Part shown: piece after piece, positions 44,997 to 53,871 of the stretch
Layout: each line of letters begins with the position of its first letter
Position numbering within the stretch: position 1 is the first letter of the stretch
NCBI GenBank assembly: GCA_036121365.1
Contig: JAZAFR010000001.1
Span: 1-64,000, forward strand
Direction: 5' to 3'
DNA from: UBA7916 sp036121365
Lineage (GTDB): Bacteria; Pseudomonadota; Gammaproteobacteria; Comchoanobacterales; Comchoanobacteraceae
Length of the DNA stretch: 64,000 nucleotides
The notes under the pieces: generated by a model
Seen by the model: the letters and a program-made list of their open reading frames with translations, nothing else
The model's database searches: none
Told to the model about the DNA's origin: nothing
Program-made: the position numbers and the translations under genes

Positions 44997-46247
44997 CTAC
45001 AAAGACTCTAAATAAATATTGGCAATCTCAAAGGCTCTGTCCTGCCGTTTCACTGGAAATTCACTGATCTGCTCTGCAATAAAACCTTTGATTAATAAGG
45101 CTTTTGCAAGCTTCTCACTTAACCCCCTTGATTGCATGTAAAAAAGTGACTTTTCATCAATTTGTCCGACTGTTGATCCATGTGCACACTCCACTTCATC
45201 TGCGTAAATCTCGAGCTCTGGCTCAGATATCATGTGTGCACCTTTATCAATCAGTAAATTGTGATTTAATTGCTGGGACTGAATATTAGACACCCCTTGT
45301 TTCACATAAACCCGACTAGAAAAACTTGTCAACGCTTTTAATCTTGCCACATTTCTGTAAATTTGTGTTGAATAAGTGCTTTCATTATTGTGCTTTAATA
45401 GAATGGTCTGGTCTAGCTTATCTTGATTCGCCCCCAAACACACACCATGAAACTCACTGTGTGCTTGTTTGCCATTTAAGTCCACTTGATGATAATTGCG
45501 CACAACCCTGCCCCCAGTTGATAAATGATAATTATTGTATTGTCCCTCTCTATCTACCACTGTTTTTTGTGTTTGAAATATTGATACATGCTCCGGAACT
45601 TTCTCCACAAACTCATCTTCAACTTTGGATCCCTGATCTAAGTCCAGTCCACGATTGCAAATCAACACAACCTCTTTTTGTCCTTTTACATGAATGTGGT
45701 TGACAATATTCACAGTGGTATTTTTGGCCACCTGCAGCTGCTTATTTAAAGTCACCAGAGAAGATGCACCTGTCAAAACGTGGTGAACATGCACTGTTGC
45801 GTTGGCCTGGATAGACATTAATGTCCACTGATCACTCAATGCAATCGGCAATGCAGCAGTGATTTCCTGCTTTGGCAAACATTGTAAGAAAATAAGCCAA
45901 GCACTCTCTAAGGACTCGTCTATTTTTGACACAGCCCGTATCTTAACATGCTCACTTTTTTGGCTTAAATCTGAATCATAGACCCCATCAACCCATACTA
46001 AATGCAGCCCGTCTTCTTGCATCATGTCAACACTTGGTTTCCACCTATCTTCATTTTTATACAGCTCCAGTACTTCTTCTGGCATTGAACCTAAGCCTAA
46101 CTTTTGCCAAAGACTGTGTTTGTTTTTTGGATTGTGCATTTCGCACTGATTGAGTGCCAACGCCTGTAAATCATTTTTCACCTCGAATTTGTCACCGAGC
46201 TTAACCTGAAACAGTTCATTGAGAGAATTTATTTTCTTACTTGCCAT
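44997..46247 (-). CDS. sufD: Fe-S cluster assembly protein SufD
   Basis: SufD pairs with SufB in the SufBC2D scaffold. The 416-residue product is a right-handed beta-helix protein with the family C-terminus: HNLLIDKGAHMISEPELEIY, ADEVECAHGSTVGQID and YMQSRGLSEKLAKALLIKGF. The start overlaps the sufC stop by 11 bases. It is the end of the conserved BCD core before the insertion. Confidence 0.94.
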   Translation of the reverse strand: MASKKINSLNELFQVKLGDKFEVKNDLQALALNQCEMHNPKNKHSLWQKLGLGSMPEEVLELYKNEDRWKPSVDMMQEDGLHLVWVDGVYDSDLSQKSEHVKIRAVSKIDESLESAWLIFLQCLPKQEITAALPIALSDQWTLMSIQANATVHVHHVLTGASSLVTLNKQLQVAKNTTVNIVNHIHVKGQKEVVLICNRGLDLDQGSKVEDEFVEKVPEHVSIFQTQKTVVDREGQYNNYHLSTGGRVVRNYHQVDLNGKQAHSEFHGVCLGANQDKLDQTILLKHNNESTYSTQIYRNVARLKALTSFSSRVYVKQGVSNIQSQQLNHNLLIDKGAHMISEPELEIYADEVECAHGSTVGQIDEKSLFYMQSRGLSEKLAKALLIKGFIAEQISEFPVKRQDRAFEIANIYLESL

Positions 46248-46986
46248 CTTTAACCCAACTATAGCCTTCCTTTTCTAACTGCTTTGCCAAGCTAGCATCA
46301 CCACTTTTAATGATCTTTCCAGCACTCATGACATGCACATAATCCGTTTTAACATGCTCTAAAAGCCTATTGTAATGCGTTACAATGACCATTCCCCTGC
46401 TTGAGTTTTGCATCTCTGTGATGACGTTGCCAACAACTCTTAACGCATCTATATCCAACCCTGAATCAGTCTCATCCAATACCACTATCTTTGGCTGCAG
46501 TAAAATCAATTGTATCAGCTCTGCCCGCTTTTTCTCTCCCCCTGAAAATCCCTTGTTTAGAGGTCTGTGTAAAAATGACTTCGGCAAACCAACCATCTCA
46601 CACGCCTCTTCAGCCATTTGAATGAGATCAATCGCTTCGACCAATGGCTCAGAACGCTTTTTTCTCTGTTCATTCACAACCGCCTGTAAAAAGCTGATTG
46701 TGGAGACGCCAGGCAAGCCCACTGGATATTGGAATGAAAGAAACACCCCTTTGATGGCACGCTCCTCGGGTGCCAATGCCAATAAATCTTCTCCTAGAAA
46801 CTCTATCTCTCCTCCATCAACGATATAATCACTGTGGCCAGCTATGACATTTGATAACGTACTTTTACCAGAACCATTGGGGCCCATAATGGTATGTGTC
46901 TCTCCAGATTTCACATACAAATCTAAGTTTTGAATGATTTTCTTTCCTTCCTTTATGGATACCTCTAGATTTTTTATTTTGAGCAT
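46237..46986 (-). CDS. sufC: Fe-S cluster assembly ATPase SufC
   Basis: SufC is the ABC-type ATPase of the SufBC2D complex. The 249-residue product has Walker A GPNGSGKST (35-43), signature FSGGEKKRAEL, Walker B VVLDETDSGLDID and the H-loop VTHYNRLL. I start at ATG 46986, with AAGGAG eight bases upstream; an in-frame GTG at 46995 overlaps that site. Confidence 0.96.
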   Translation of the reverse strand: MLKIKNLEVSIKEGKKIIQNLDLYVKSGETHTIMGPNGSGKSTLSNVIAGHSDYIVDGGEIEFLGEDLLALAPEERAIKGVFLSFQYPVGLPGVSTISFLQAVVNEQRKKRSEPLVEAIDLIQMAEEACEMVGLPKSFLHRPLNKGFSGGEKKRAELIQLILLQPKIVVLDETDSGLDIDALRVVGNVITEMQNSSRGMVIVTHYNRLLEHVKTDYVHVMSAGKIIKSGDASLAKQLEKEGYSWVKDGK

Positions 46987-47026
46987 TTTACCCACTCCTT
47001 ATTCATCTTCATGACATGCAACTCTA

Positions 47027-48472
47027 TCAACCCACGCTGCCTTCAAGCGTTATCTCTAACAAAGCCTGCGCCTCAACAGCAAACTCCATAGGCAATTGCT
47101 GCAATACCTGTTTACAGAATCCATTCACAATGAGCGACACTGCAGCTTCTGGATCCAGCCCTCTGCTTTGACAATAAAACTGCATATCTGCACTGATTTT
47201 AGAAGTGCAGGCCTCATGCTCAATCTTTGATTCCTGATTTCTGCAGTCGACTCTTGGAAATGTATGCGCTGAACATTCTGACCCAATGAGCAACGAATCG
47301 CATTGTGTGTGATTGATGGCTCCTGCTGCCCCTGGAAGCACTTTAACTAGGCCTCGATAGGTATTTTGTGACTTGCCTGCAGATACCCCTTTTGCCACAA
47401 TACTACTCGATGTATTTTTTCCTATGTGCACCATTTTAGTACCGGTATCCGCCTGCTGATGATTTTTTGTGATTGTTACCGAGTGGAATGAGCCTGAGCT
47501 ATTATCCCCCTGCAAAACTACGCTGGGATATTTCCATGTAATCGCTGAACCAGTTTCTATTTGTGTCCATGATACCTTAGCATCTTTTTTGGCCATTGCA
47601 CGCTTGGTCACAAAATTATAAATACCGCCTTTGCCGTTTTCATCACCAGGGTACCAGTTCTGCACAGTGGAATACTTAATCTCAGCTCCATCCAACGCAA
47701 CCAGCTCAACAACAGCGGCATGCAGCTGGTTTTCATCTCGCATGGGTGCTGTACACCCTTCTAAGTAACTGACATGACTGCCTTCATCTGCAATGATTAA
47801 TGTGCGCTCGAATTGCCCTGTGTTAGCAGCATTTATCCTAAAATAAGTTGACAGTTCCATTGGACAACGAACTCCCTTAGGGATGTAGACAAATGATCCG
47901 TCACTGAACACAGCACTGTTTAGAGCTGCATAATAATTGTCTCGATAAGGAACGACTGTGGCTAAATACTTTTCTATTAACTCTGGATGATTTTGCACCG
48001 CTTCCTGAAACGGACAGAATATAACGCCTGCATCTGCCAGTTTATCTTTGAATGTTGTGGCTACAGAAACACTGTCGAATACAGCATCAACGGCTACTCC
48101 TGACAGCATTTTTTGCTCATGCAGTGGAATCCCCAGCCTCTCATAGGTTCGCAGTAACTCTGGATCGACCTCATCTAAGCTTTTTGGGCCATCTTTGTTT
48201 GATTTTGGAGCACTGTAATAAGATATTTTTTGGAGATCAATTTTCTCAATATTTAAATGTGCCCAGCTTGGCTCTTTCATTGTTAACCAGTGACGAAATG
48301 CTCGCAGTCTAAATTGCAGCATAAACTCAGGCTCTTTTTTCTTTTTTGATATGGCACGAATCACTGACTCATTTAGACCTGGAGGCAAATAATCCGTTTC
48401 GATATCTGTCACGAACCCTTGCCAATATTTTTCTGAAAGCTTGTCTTTAATTTGCCTATTTTGATCTGCCAT
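47027..48472 (-). CDS. sufB: Fe-S cluster assembly protein SufB
   Basis: SufB is the scaffold on which the new cluster forms. The 481-residue length is normal. Family segments include FSDGSFVYIPKGVRCPMELS, YFRINAANTGQFERTLI, YLEGCTAP and the C-terminal SKISADMQFYCQSRGLDPE. It is the first gene of the operon, 40 bp before sufC. No SufR- or IscR-type repressor gene is adjacent. No good Shine-Dalgarno stands before ATG 48472 (GCGTTAAAATAATG). Confidence 0.97.
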   Translation of the reverse strand: MADQNRQIKDKLSEKYWQGFVTDIETDYLPPGLNESVIRAISKKKKEPEFMLQFRLRAFRHWLTMKEPSWAHLNIEKIDLQKISYYSAPKSNKDGPKSLDEVDPELLRTYERLGIPLHEQKMLSGVAVDAVFDSVSVATTFKDKLADAGVIFCPFQEAVQNHPELIEKYLATVVPYRDNYYAALNSAVFSDGSFVYIPKGVRCPMELSTYFRINAANTGQFERTLIIADEGSHVSYLEGCTAPMRDENQLHAAVVELVALDGAEIKYSTVQNWYPGDENGKGGIYNFVTKRAMAKKDAKVSWTQIETGSAITWKYPSVVLQGDNSSGSFHSVTITKNHQQADTGTKMVHIGKNTSSSIVAKGVSAGKSQNTYRGLVKVLPGAAGAINHTQCDSLLIGSECSAHTFPRVDCRNQESKIEHEACTSKISADMQFYCQSRGLDPEAAVSLIVNGFCKQVLQQLPMEFAVEAQALLEITLEGSVG

Positions 48473-48774
48473 TATTTTAACGCAAGATGCCTGTAAATTG
48501 AGACGTGATTATTACATTTTTTGACCTCCAAGTCTAGTGCCTTTCATTTTATTACTTCTTTTAATTGCAACTAAAACAATCTGCTACCTGAATATAAGAA
48601 GCACTCAAAACTCCTGCCTGTTCAGTTAGTCCACACAAACATTCTATTGTATGCACATACCACCCGAAAACCATTATAATAAAAGCAACTGATACTATTA
48701 CCCCAGAAACCACTGCTCCACCCGCAAGATTTACCAAAAAAATCCGTAAATCCTCAATCTTATTACACTATCTC
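48473..48774. other. Divergent intergenic region, suf operon and unknown membrane gene
   Basis: About 300 bases that should hold the suf promoter on the minus strand. I see no convincing -35/-10 pair there and no clear IscR- or Fur-type palindrome by eye. Confidence 0.4.
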
Positions 48775-48803
48775 TTGCACATTCCTCCTGAATCTGATAC
48801 TAT
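48775..48803 (+). promoter_or_regulatory. Sigma70-type promoter with extended -10
   Basis: TTGCAC at 48775-48780, 17-bp spacer, TACTAT at 48798-48803 preceded by TGA. Confidence 0.5.
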
Positions 48804-48850
48804 GCGTCAGGACTTTTAAGACACTCTTAATAACTAGGCATCTTCTTCAT

Positions 48851-49798
48851 ATGTATTTTTTTGGCGCTGACAGCATTCTAACCGACATATTTGAAGCCTT
48901 TATTAATTTCACCAAAGAGACATCAAAAAATAAAGGACATACATACGAACAGGCCAATCAGAGAAAATCATTATTAAACGACCTCTGGAATCTGACAATA
49001 TCGGGCATAGGAATGCTAGCCATCTTGGTTATCAATGAACTACTGAAAAAATCTTTAATACAACAATCATTCTCAATTTTCATAGAATCACTCGCTCAAA
49101 ATGCAGCCCTCCTGTTCATATTATGCCCACCCCCCATTAAGGCCATCATCATTATGACAGCCATATTCATCTATCGTGAACCGATAGGAGCAATCTTCTA
49201 TTCAGTTATAGCAAGATTTAAATCCTATTTTAATGAAACGCAAGAGAATACGCTGGATCACAATACTCCTGCTTTCATACAATCAGACCGCCTTCAACCA
49301 ACAAAACCTCACGAAACAGAACACAAGATAACACACCCCCAACAATACCTGAAGATAAAAGAAGAGGTTGAGAGCATTGCTAGCACCATCTCAAAAAACG
49401 TCATAGAAACACTCCTATTGAACGAAAGCCTGCCCGAAATCCCGCCGGAAGAGAACGTCAAAGATACAATCGCCTGGGCAAATAGGCTTATTCAAGACGA
49501 ACAAAAAACCCCGACAGACAAAACTGCAAGCACAATATACGAACAAGCAAAACTCATTGATGGGATCACTGACCTTGAATCTCGAGGCAGCTTGCTTAAA
49601 GCAACACTTTACACCTCAATGCTTGAGCACCCCTCCATTAAAGCATTGAATAGAACGGAAGATGACGTCTATCGAGCAACATACCAAGCACTACTACAAA
49701 TAAACAAAACAATACGAATCATCACATCAAAGCCCCCAGCAGAGAACACACAGGAAGAGACCAAAAAGACAACCAGCCCAAAGAAACAACCTATTTGA
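48851..49798 (+). CDS. Unknown membrane protein, 315 residues
   Basis: Not recognised. Two or three hydrophobic segments lie at about 49-70 and 84-118; the following 195 residues are hydrophilic and helical, ending in a Lys/Thr-rich tail. The general plan (short membrane anchor, helical soluble part) is like the genes at 3717 and 30310. It has a plausible promoter but no Shine-Dalgarno. rpsT follows 71 bp downstream under its own promoter. Confidence 0.7.
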   Translation: MYFFGADSILTDIFEAFINFTKETSKNKGHTYEQANQRKSLLNDLWNLTISGIGMLAILVINELLKKSLIQQSFSIFIESLAQNAALLFILCPPPIKAIIIMTAIFIYREPIGAIFYSVIARFKSYFNETQENTLDHNTPAFIQSDRLQPTKPHETEHKITHPQQYLKIKEEVESIASTISKNVIETLLLNESLPEIPPEENVKDTIAWANRLIQDEQKTPTDKTASTIYEQAKLIDGITDLESRGSLLKATLYTSMLEHPSIKALNRTEDDVYRATYQALLQINKTIRIITSKPPAENTQEETKKTTSPKKQPI

Positions 49799-49818
49799 AA
49801 TTTAAAACCAATTCTAAC

Positions 49819-49847
49819 TTGATTTAAGAAAATATGTGAGATATAAT
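49819..49847 (+). promoter_or_regulatory. rpsT promoter
   Basis: TTGATT at 49819-49824, 17-bp spacer, TATAAT at 49842-49847; AGGAG follows 6 bases before the rpsT ATG. Confidence 0.75.
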
Positions 49848-49869
49848 TGCAGGCTAACAGGAGATATAT

Positions 49870-50136
49870 ATGGCAAATACAAATCAAGCAAAAAAACGTG
49901 CCCGTCAAGCAGAAAGCAGGCGAGCCCAAAATAGCAGCCAAAAGTCAGCGCTACGTAAAGAGATTAAAAAGTTCAGATCTCAACTTTCATCAAAAACAGA
50001 GCGTTCTGAGCTCAGCACTGTGCAAAGCCACGTTTCTAGAGCAGCACAAAAAGGACTCATACCTAAAAATGCAGCCAGAAGACTGATCAGCAGACTCAAT
50101 AACGCATCAAAGCAAGCTGCCAACTCATCTAAGTAA
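49870..50136 (+). CDS. rpsT: 30S ribosomal protein S20
   Basis: The 88-residue basic helical protein binds 16S rRNA in the small subunit. The start MANTNQAKKRARQAE and the AARRLISRLNNA motif near the end are typical. Shine-Dalgarno AGGAG is well placed. Confidence 0.96.
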   Translation: MANTNQAKKRARQAESRRAQNSSQKSALRKEIKKFRSQLSSKTERSELSTVQSHVSRAAQKGLIPKNAARRLISRLNNASKQAANSSK

Positions 50137-50155
50137 CCCGAAGAATACACACTAC

Positions 50156-50190
50156 ATGCCATTGACACAAAGTTAATGGCATTATTGCTT
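50156..50190 (+). terminator. Probable rpsT terminator
   Basis: Stem ATGCCATT / AATGGCAT (50156-50163, 50175-50182) followed by TATTGCTTTT. Confidence 0.55.
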
Positions 50191-50323
50191 TTACCTTATT
50201 ACAAATATAGATCAAGGCAGGCCACCAAAACACCACACCAACAATTCTTGCCATATTTGCACTTCAAGCAGAGCCCATTACTCAATGAAGCAAACAAAAA
50301 AAACAAGAAAAATTTTCTTTCTC

Positions 50324-51361
50324 TTAAAAACCCTCGCTCAATCCCAACTCATCTACAACCAAACGCCTCAAAACATCTAACCCTTGCTTTTGTTGCGATG
50401 ATATCCCAACCACAGCTACATCCTTCTGATTGAAAATATTTTTCTCCTTCATTTCACTCTCAATGCTTTTCAGCAAATCCCTACCTTCACTCTCAGTCAT
50501 GCAATCCAGCTTTGTAATGACAATGATTTGCCTTTTCTCAACACACTCTCTGCCATACTCTCTCAACTCGCCTTGAATCTCTTCAATACTTTCCAATACA
50601 CTTTTCTCCGGATTCACAGGATCAACACAGTGCAGCAATATTTTACAGCGAGATATGTGCTTCAAAAACCTCAAACCCAAGCCATGACCATGCGACGCCC
50701 CTTTGATCAACCCCGGAATGTCCGCCATAACAAACTGACTATAAGAACCAACCTCAACAATACCAAGATATGGACGCAATGTGGTAAACGGATAATCAGC
50801 CACCTTGGGCGTTGCATGTGACAACACCCTGATTAAACTTGACTTCCCTGCATTTGGCAGACCCACCAGACCCACATCTGCAAGCAACTTTAACTCCAAT
50901 CTTAAATCTAGAATCTCACCAGGCTCACCATCTCCCGTTTGCCTAGGAGCACGATTTGTACTTGACTTATAGCGCGCATTTCCCGCACCTCCACGCCCTC
51001 CTTTGCACACCAAATATTCCTGACCTGCCTGCGTTAAATCACAAAGAGCAAGTGGCTCGTTTTCTACATACACAACAGTACCAACTGGCACCGGGATAAC
51101 CACATCCTCTCCGGCTTTGCCATGCTTATTTTGACCACTTCCATTCTTACCTCTCTCTGCCTGAATGGACTTCTTATATCTAAAATCACTCAGGGTTGAA
51201 CATCGATCGCACACCTTAAAAATAACTGAGCCACCTCTGCCACCATCACCGCCATCTGGACCGCCTCTGGGAATGAATTTCTCACGCCTAAAGCTCAGGC
51301 AACCATTGCCTCCATCCCCAGCTCGTACAGTGATTCTTACCTCATCGATGAATGATGTCAT
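50324..51361 (-). CDS. obgE: GTPase ObgE/CgtA
   Basis: ObgE is a ribosome-associated GTPase of 50S assembly and stress control. The 345-residue product has the glycine-rich Obg fold (FRREKFIPRGGPDGGDGGRG at 25-44), G1 GLPNAGKSS at 167-175, G3 DIPGLIKGA, G4 ITKLD. It lies in the classical rplU-rpmA-obgE order on the minus strand, with a terminator-like hairpin between rpmA and obgE. Confidence 0.96.
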   Translation of the reverse strand: MTSFIDEVRITVRAGDGGNGCLSFRREKFIPRGGPDGGDGGRGGSVIFKVCDRCSTLSDFRYKKSIQAERGKNGSGQNKHGKAGEDVVIPVPVGTVVYVENEPLALCDLTQAGQEYLVCKGGRGGAGNARYKSSTNRAPRQTGDGEPGEILDLRLELKLLADVGLVGLPNAGKSSLIRVLSHATPKVADYPFTTLRPYLGIVEVGSYSQFVMADIPGLIKGASHGHGLGLRFLKHISRCKILLHCVDPVNPEKSVLESIEEIQGELREYGRECVEKRQIIVITKLDCMTESEGRDLLKSIESEMKEKNIFNQKDVAVVGISSQQKQGLDVLRRLVVDELGLSEGF

Positions 51362-51450
51362 TTTTGCCCCCTCTACTTTACATTTTTAATCGTCACAATA
51401 GCCATACAACTAACCTGACTCCAAACTGCAATCATTTACTCCTTCTCAAT

Positions 51451-51474
51451 ACAAAACAGACCCTAACGGGTCTG
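51451..51474 (-). terminator. Terminator after rpmA
   Basis: On the minus strand, stem CAGACCC / GGGTCTG (51468-51474, 51457-51463) with a 4-base loop, followed by TTTTGT. It would end or attenuate rplU-rpmA transcripts before obgE. Confidence 0.65.
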
Positions 51475-51517
51475 CTTTCATCTTATTCTGACTTTAGATC
51501 TTATGTGTGTGCGTTCA

Positions 51518-51781
51518 TTACGCAGCCGCTTGACTCGACTCAATAGTGACAACCACTCGACCAAACTTCTTTTTAAAGACAACTTTTCCATCGGTCAATG
51601 CAAACAACGTATGATCTCTGCCCAAACCAACATTCTTTCCTGGCTTATAACGGGTACCCCTTTGCCTAATGATGATCGTGCCTCCTAGTACAGCCTGCCC
51701 ACCAAAACGCTTAACGCCCAGACGTTTGGATTCCGAATCGCGACCATTTCGCGTACTACCACCTGCTTTTTTATGTGCCAT
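51518..51781 (-). CDS. rpmA: 50S ribosomal protein L27
   Basis: 87 residues; MAHKKAGGSTRNGRDSESKR is the canonical L27 start, whose N-terminal tail reaches the peptidyl-transferase centre, and GGTIIIRQRGTRYKPG is the core motif. 34 bp after rplU. Confidence 0.97.
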   Translation of the reverse strand: MAHKKAGGSTRNGRDSESKRLGVKRFGGQAVLGGTIIIRQRGTRYKPGKNVGLGRDHTLFALTDGKVVFKKKFGRVVVTIESSQAAA

Positions 51782-51815
51782 ATGTCTTCTCCTTACCTAA
51801 ATTAATCTCTTGCTT

Positions 51816-52337
51816 CTATTTACCTGTTGACGTCTTCTCAGATTTTTTTGCTGCTGGCTTTTTTGCTGCCTGAGCTTTTTTTACTGGCTGCTTCTTTGCT
51901 TCAGCTGGCTTAGCTGCTGCTGTTTTTGCTTTTGCTGCAGGCTTCTTGGCTGCTGCAGTTTTTGTTTTTGCATCAGAACTGGCCTGAGGTTTTTCTTTCT
52001 TTTCTACTTTTGGCGCCTTCAATGTTTTCTCATCACCAATTGCCAATACTTCAAGTCGCGTATATGCCTGTCTATGACCTTGACGCTTCATGTGATGCTT
52101 TCTTCTTTTAAACTTGATGATATTGAGTTTTTCACCACGTCCGTGCTCGATCACTCGCACCAATACAGCCTTGCCTTCTACATAAGGCGTGCCGACATGC
52201 AACTTATCATCTTGACACATCAATACGCTTCCAAGCTTCAATTCTTTTCCAACTTCATCGGTTATTTTTTCCAGATTGAATTTCAATCCAGGCTTTAAGT
52301 GGTATTGTTTTCCGCTGTGGGCAATGATCGCATACAT
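51816..52337 (-). CDS. rplU: 50S ribosomal protein L21 with long Lys/Ala/Pro tail
   Basis: Residues 1 to about 104 are ordinary L21 (MYAIIAHSGKQYHLKPG, KFKRRKHHMKRQGHRQAYT). The remaining 70 residues are a low-complexity basic tail of KPAAKAKTAAAKPAEAKKQ type, resembling histone-H1-like proteins; E. coli L21 ends at 103. The tail could bind rRNA or nucleic acid, or be disordered and neutral. The start has AAAGGA upstream. Confidence 0.95.
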   Translation of the reverse strand: MYAIIAHSGKQYHLKPGLKFNLEKITDEVGKELKLGSVLMCQDDKLHVGTPYVEGKAVLVRVIEHGRGEKLNIIKFKRRKHHMKRQGHRQAYTRLEVLAIGDEKTLKAPKVEKKEKPQASSDAKTKTAAAKKPAAKAKTAAAKPAEAKKQPVKKAQAAKKPAAKKSEKTSTGK

Positions 52338-52369
52338 CTTTACGTTTCCTTTACTGTAAATTTTTGTTC

Positions 52370-52398
52370 ATTTTACACCATAAATTCCATTAAAACAA
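52370..52398 (-). promoter_or_regulatory. rplU-rpmA promoter
   Basis: Minus strand TTGTTT (52393-52398), 17-bp spacer, TAAAAT (52370-52375). Confidence 0.55.
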
Positions 52399-52499
52399 GC
52401 TCTATGTTGGAATATCTGTACACAATCACTAACCACACCACTGAACACAGATAAATCTGTTAATTTTCAACACCCTAATTTGTTTTATGACTACCCCCC

Positions 52500-52529
52500 T
52501 TGGTCATTATACTTTTTTTCCTATATAAT
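52500..52529 (+). promoter_or_regulatory. ispB promoter
   Basis: TTGGTC at 52500-52505, 18-bp spacer, TATAAT at 52524-52529. A transcript starting near 52536 excludes the TTG at 52500 as translation start of ispB. Confidence 0.6.
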
Positions 52530-52580
52530 GCTCTAGAATTTAGCAAGGAGGGCGACGATTTAGGCGCCAAATGGAACACA

Positions 52581-53552
52581 GTGAGCATTGAAATTTCTAA
52601 AATACAAAACGTCGTCTCTAACGAACTGCAACTTCTAGAACGCATCATTGCAAAATCAAATCAAAGCGAGATATCGCTTGCCAATAGTGTTTGTCAACAT
52701 CTGATTCAATCACAAGGCAAGAGAATCCGGCCCATGGTGCTTATTTTATCTGCGCTAGCATCTGGCTACAAAAGTCATGAGAACTTACACCTTGATTTGG
52801 CATGCATCATTGAATTCATCCATACAGCCACACTACTGCATGATGATGTCATAGACAACAGCGACCAGCGCCGACATCAACCAACTGCTCATGTGTTGTG
52901 GGGCAATACAGCCAGCATCCTTTCAGGTGACCTCCTTTATGCCAAGGCTTTTCGTAAGATTGCAGAGATTAAAAGTCCTGCAATATTGCAAGTCCTTGCT
53001 GAAGCCACTGAGAAAATTGTTGAGGGGGAATTGGAACACCTGCAGTGTAAAAGAAAAATCACCACTTCAAAACTTACCTATCTTAATGTCATTAGCGCTA
53101 AAACTGCCAAGCTCTTTTCGGTGGCCACACATCTCGGGTGCATGATCAATACCAATATTGACTGTATAGACTCCATGGCAGAGTATGGGCACCACTTGGG
53201 TATTATATTTCAGATCATGGATGACATTCTGGATATTGAATCTCCAAATGCACTTGGAAAGCCAAAAGGGCAAGATGTGCTCGAAGGCAAACCCACCCTG
53301 CCTTTGATTCTGGCTTATGAACACGCGTCCCCTGAAGACAAACAGACCATTGAGACATTGTTTCTTGATGAAAAAACCACCATTGAGGATTTAGCACCTT
53401 ATATTGAAAAAACCAATGCCATTGCACTTGCCAAACAAGAAGCTCGCACCGCGTGTAATCTTGCAAAAGACTGCCTTAAAGTCCTACCTGACTCCGAGTA
53501 TAAAAACGCCTTGTCTGATCTGGTTGATTTTGCCTATTCTAGGAATCACTGA
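52581..53552 (+). CDS. ispB: Octaprenyl-diphosphate-type synthase (quinone side chain)
   Basis: A trans-polyprenyl diphosphate synthase, making the side chain of ubiquinone or menaquinone. The first Asp-rich motif is LLHDDVID, the second QIMDDILD, with the conserved GKRIRP near the start and GKPTLPL. From GTG 52581 the protein has 323 residues, equal to E. coli IspB. The start is uncertain: a perfect Shine-Dalgarno AAGGAGGG at 52545-52552 has no standard in-frame start codon at proper distance; the first is this GTG, 28 bases later. ispB divergent from rplU-rpmA-obgE is a common gammaproteobacterial arrangement. Chain length cannot be read safely from the sequence. Confidence 0.9.
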   Translation: MSIEISKIQNVVSNELQLLERIIAKSNQSEISLANSVCQHLIQSQGKRIRPMVLILSALASGYKSHENLHLDLACIIEFIHTATLLHDDVIDNSDQRRHQPTAHVLWGNTASILSGDLLYAKAFRKIAEIKSPAILQVLAEATEKIVEGELEHLQCKRKITTSKLTYLNVISAKTAKLFSVATHLGCMINTNIDCIDSMAEYGHHLGIIFQIMDDILDIESPNALGKPKGQDVLEGKPTLPLILAYEHASPEDKQTIETLFLDEKTTIEDLAPYIEKTNAIALAKQEARTACNLAKDCLKVLPDSEYKNALSDLVDFAYSRNH

Positions 53553-53814
53553 CGGAAATAAAAGATCTGATTTTACATTATAAACCTACTTTACAATCGA
53601 TCTTAGTCAAACAGACACACGTTTGGCTTTTCTTGTTTCATAAACTGGTTGTTTTTCGATTTTTTATACACCTTTGCATGCGTTTAAAGATAACGATTTT
53701 CCATATCACTGACATAAAATTACTTTCTATGCTTGTCTTTTATTATCTTTTTGTTATGAGATTCAGGAACTTTTTTGCTAACACAATATATTTTCGCACC
53801 CCTACCTACATAAC
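53553..53814. other. Intergenic region after ispB
   Basis: About 260 bases before the next promoter, AT-rich, with a 61-codon hydrophobic frame that has no ribosome-binding site. Nothing convincing seen. Confidence 0.4.
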
Positions 53815-53843
53815 TTGACTCAAGACAACAATTCCAGCATAAT
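53815..53843 (+). promoter_or_regulatory. Sigma70-type promoter
   Basis: TTGACT at 53815-53820, 17-bp spacer, CATAAT at 53838-53843. Confidence 0.6.
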
Positions 53844-53871
53844 GTGATGCAGTTAATTTAATGGAAAAACA

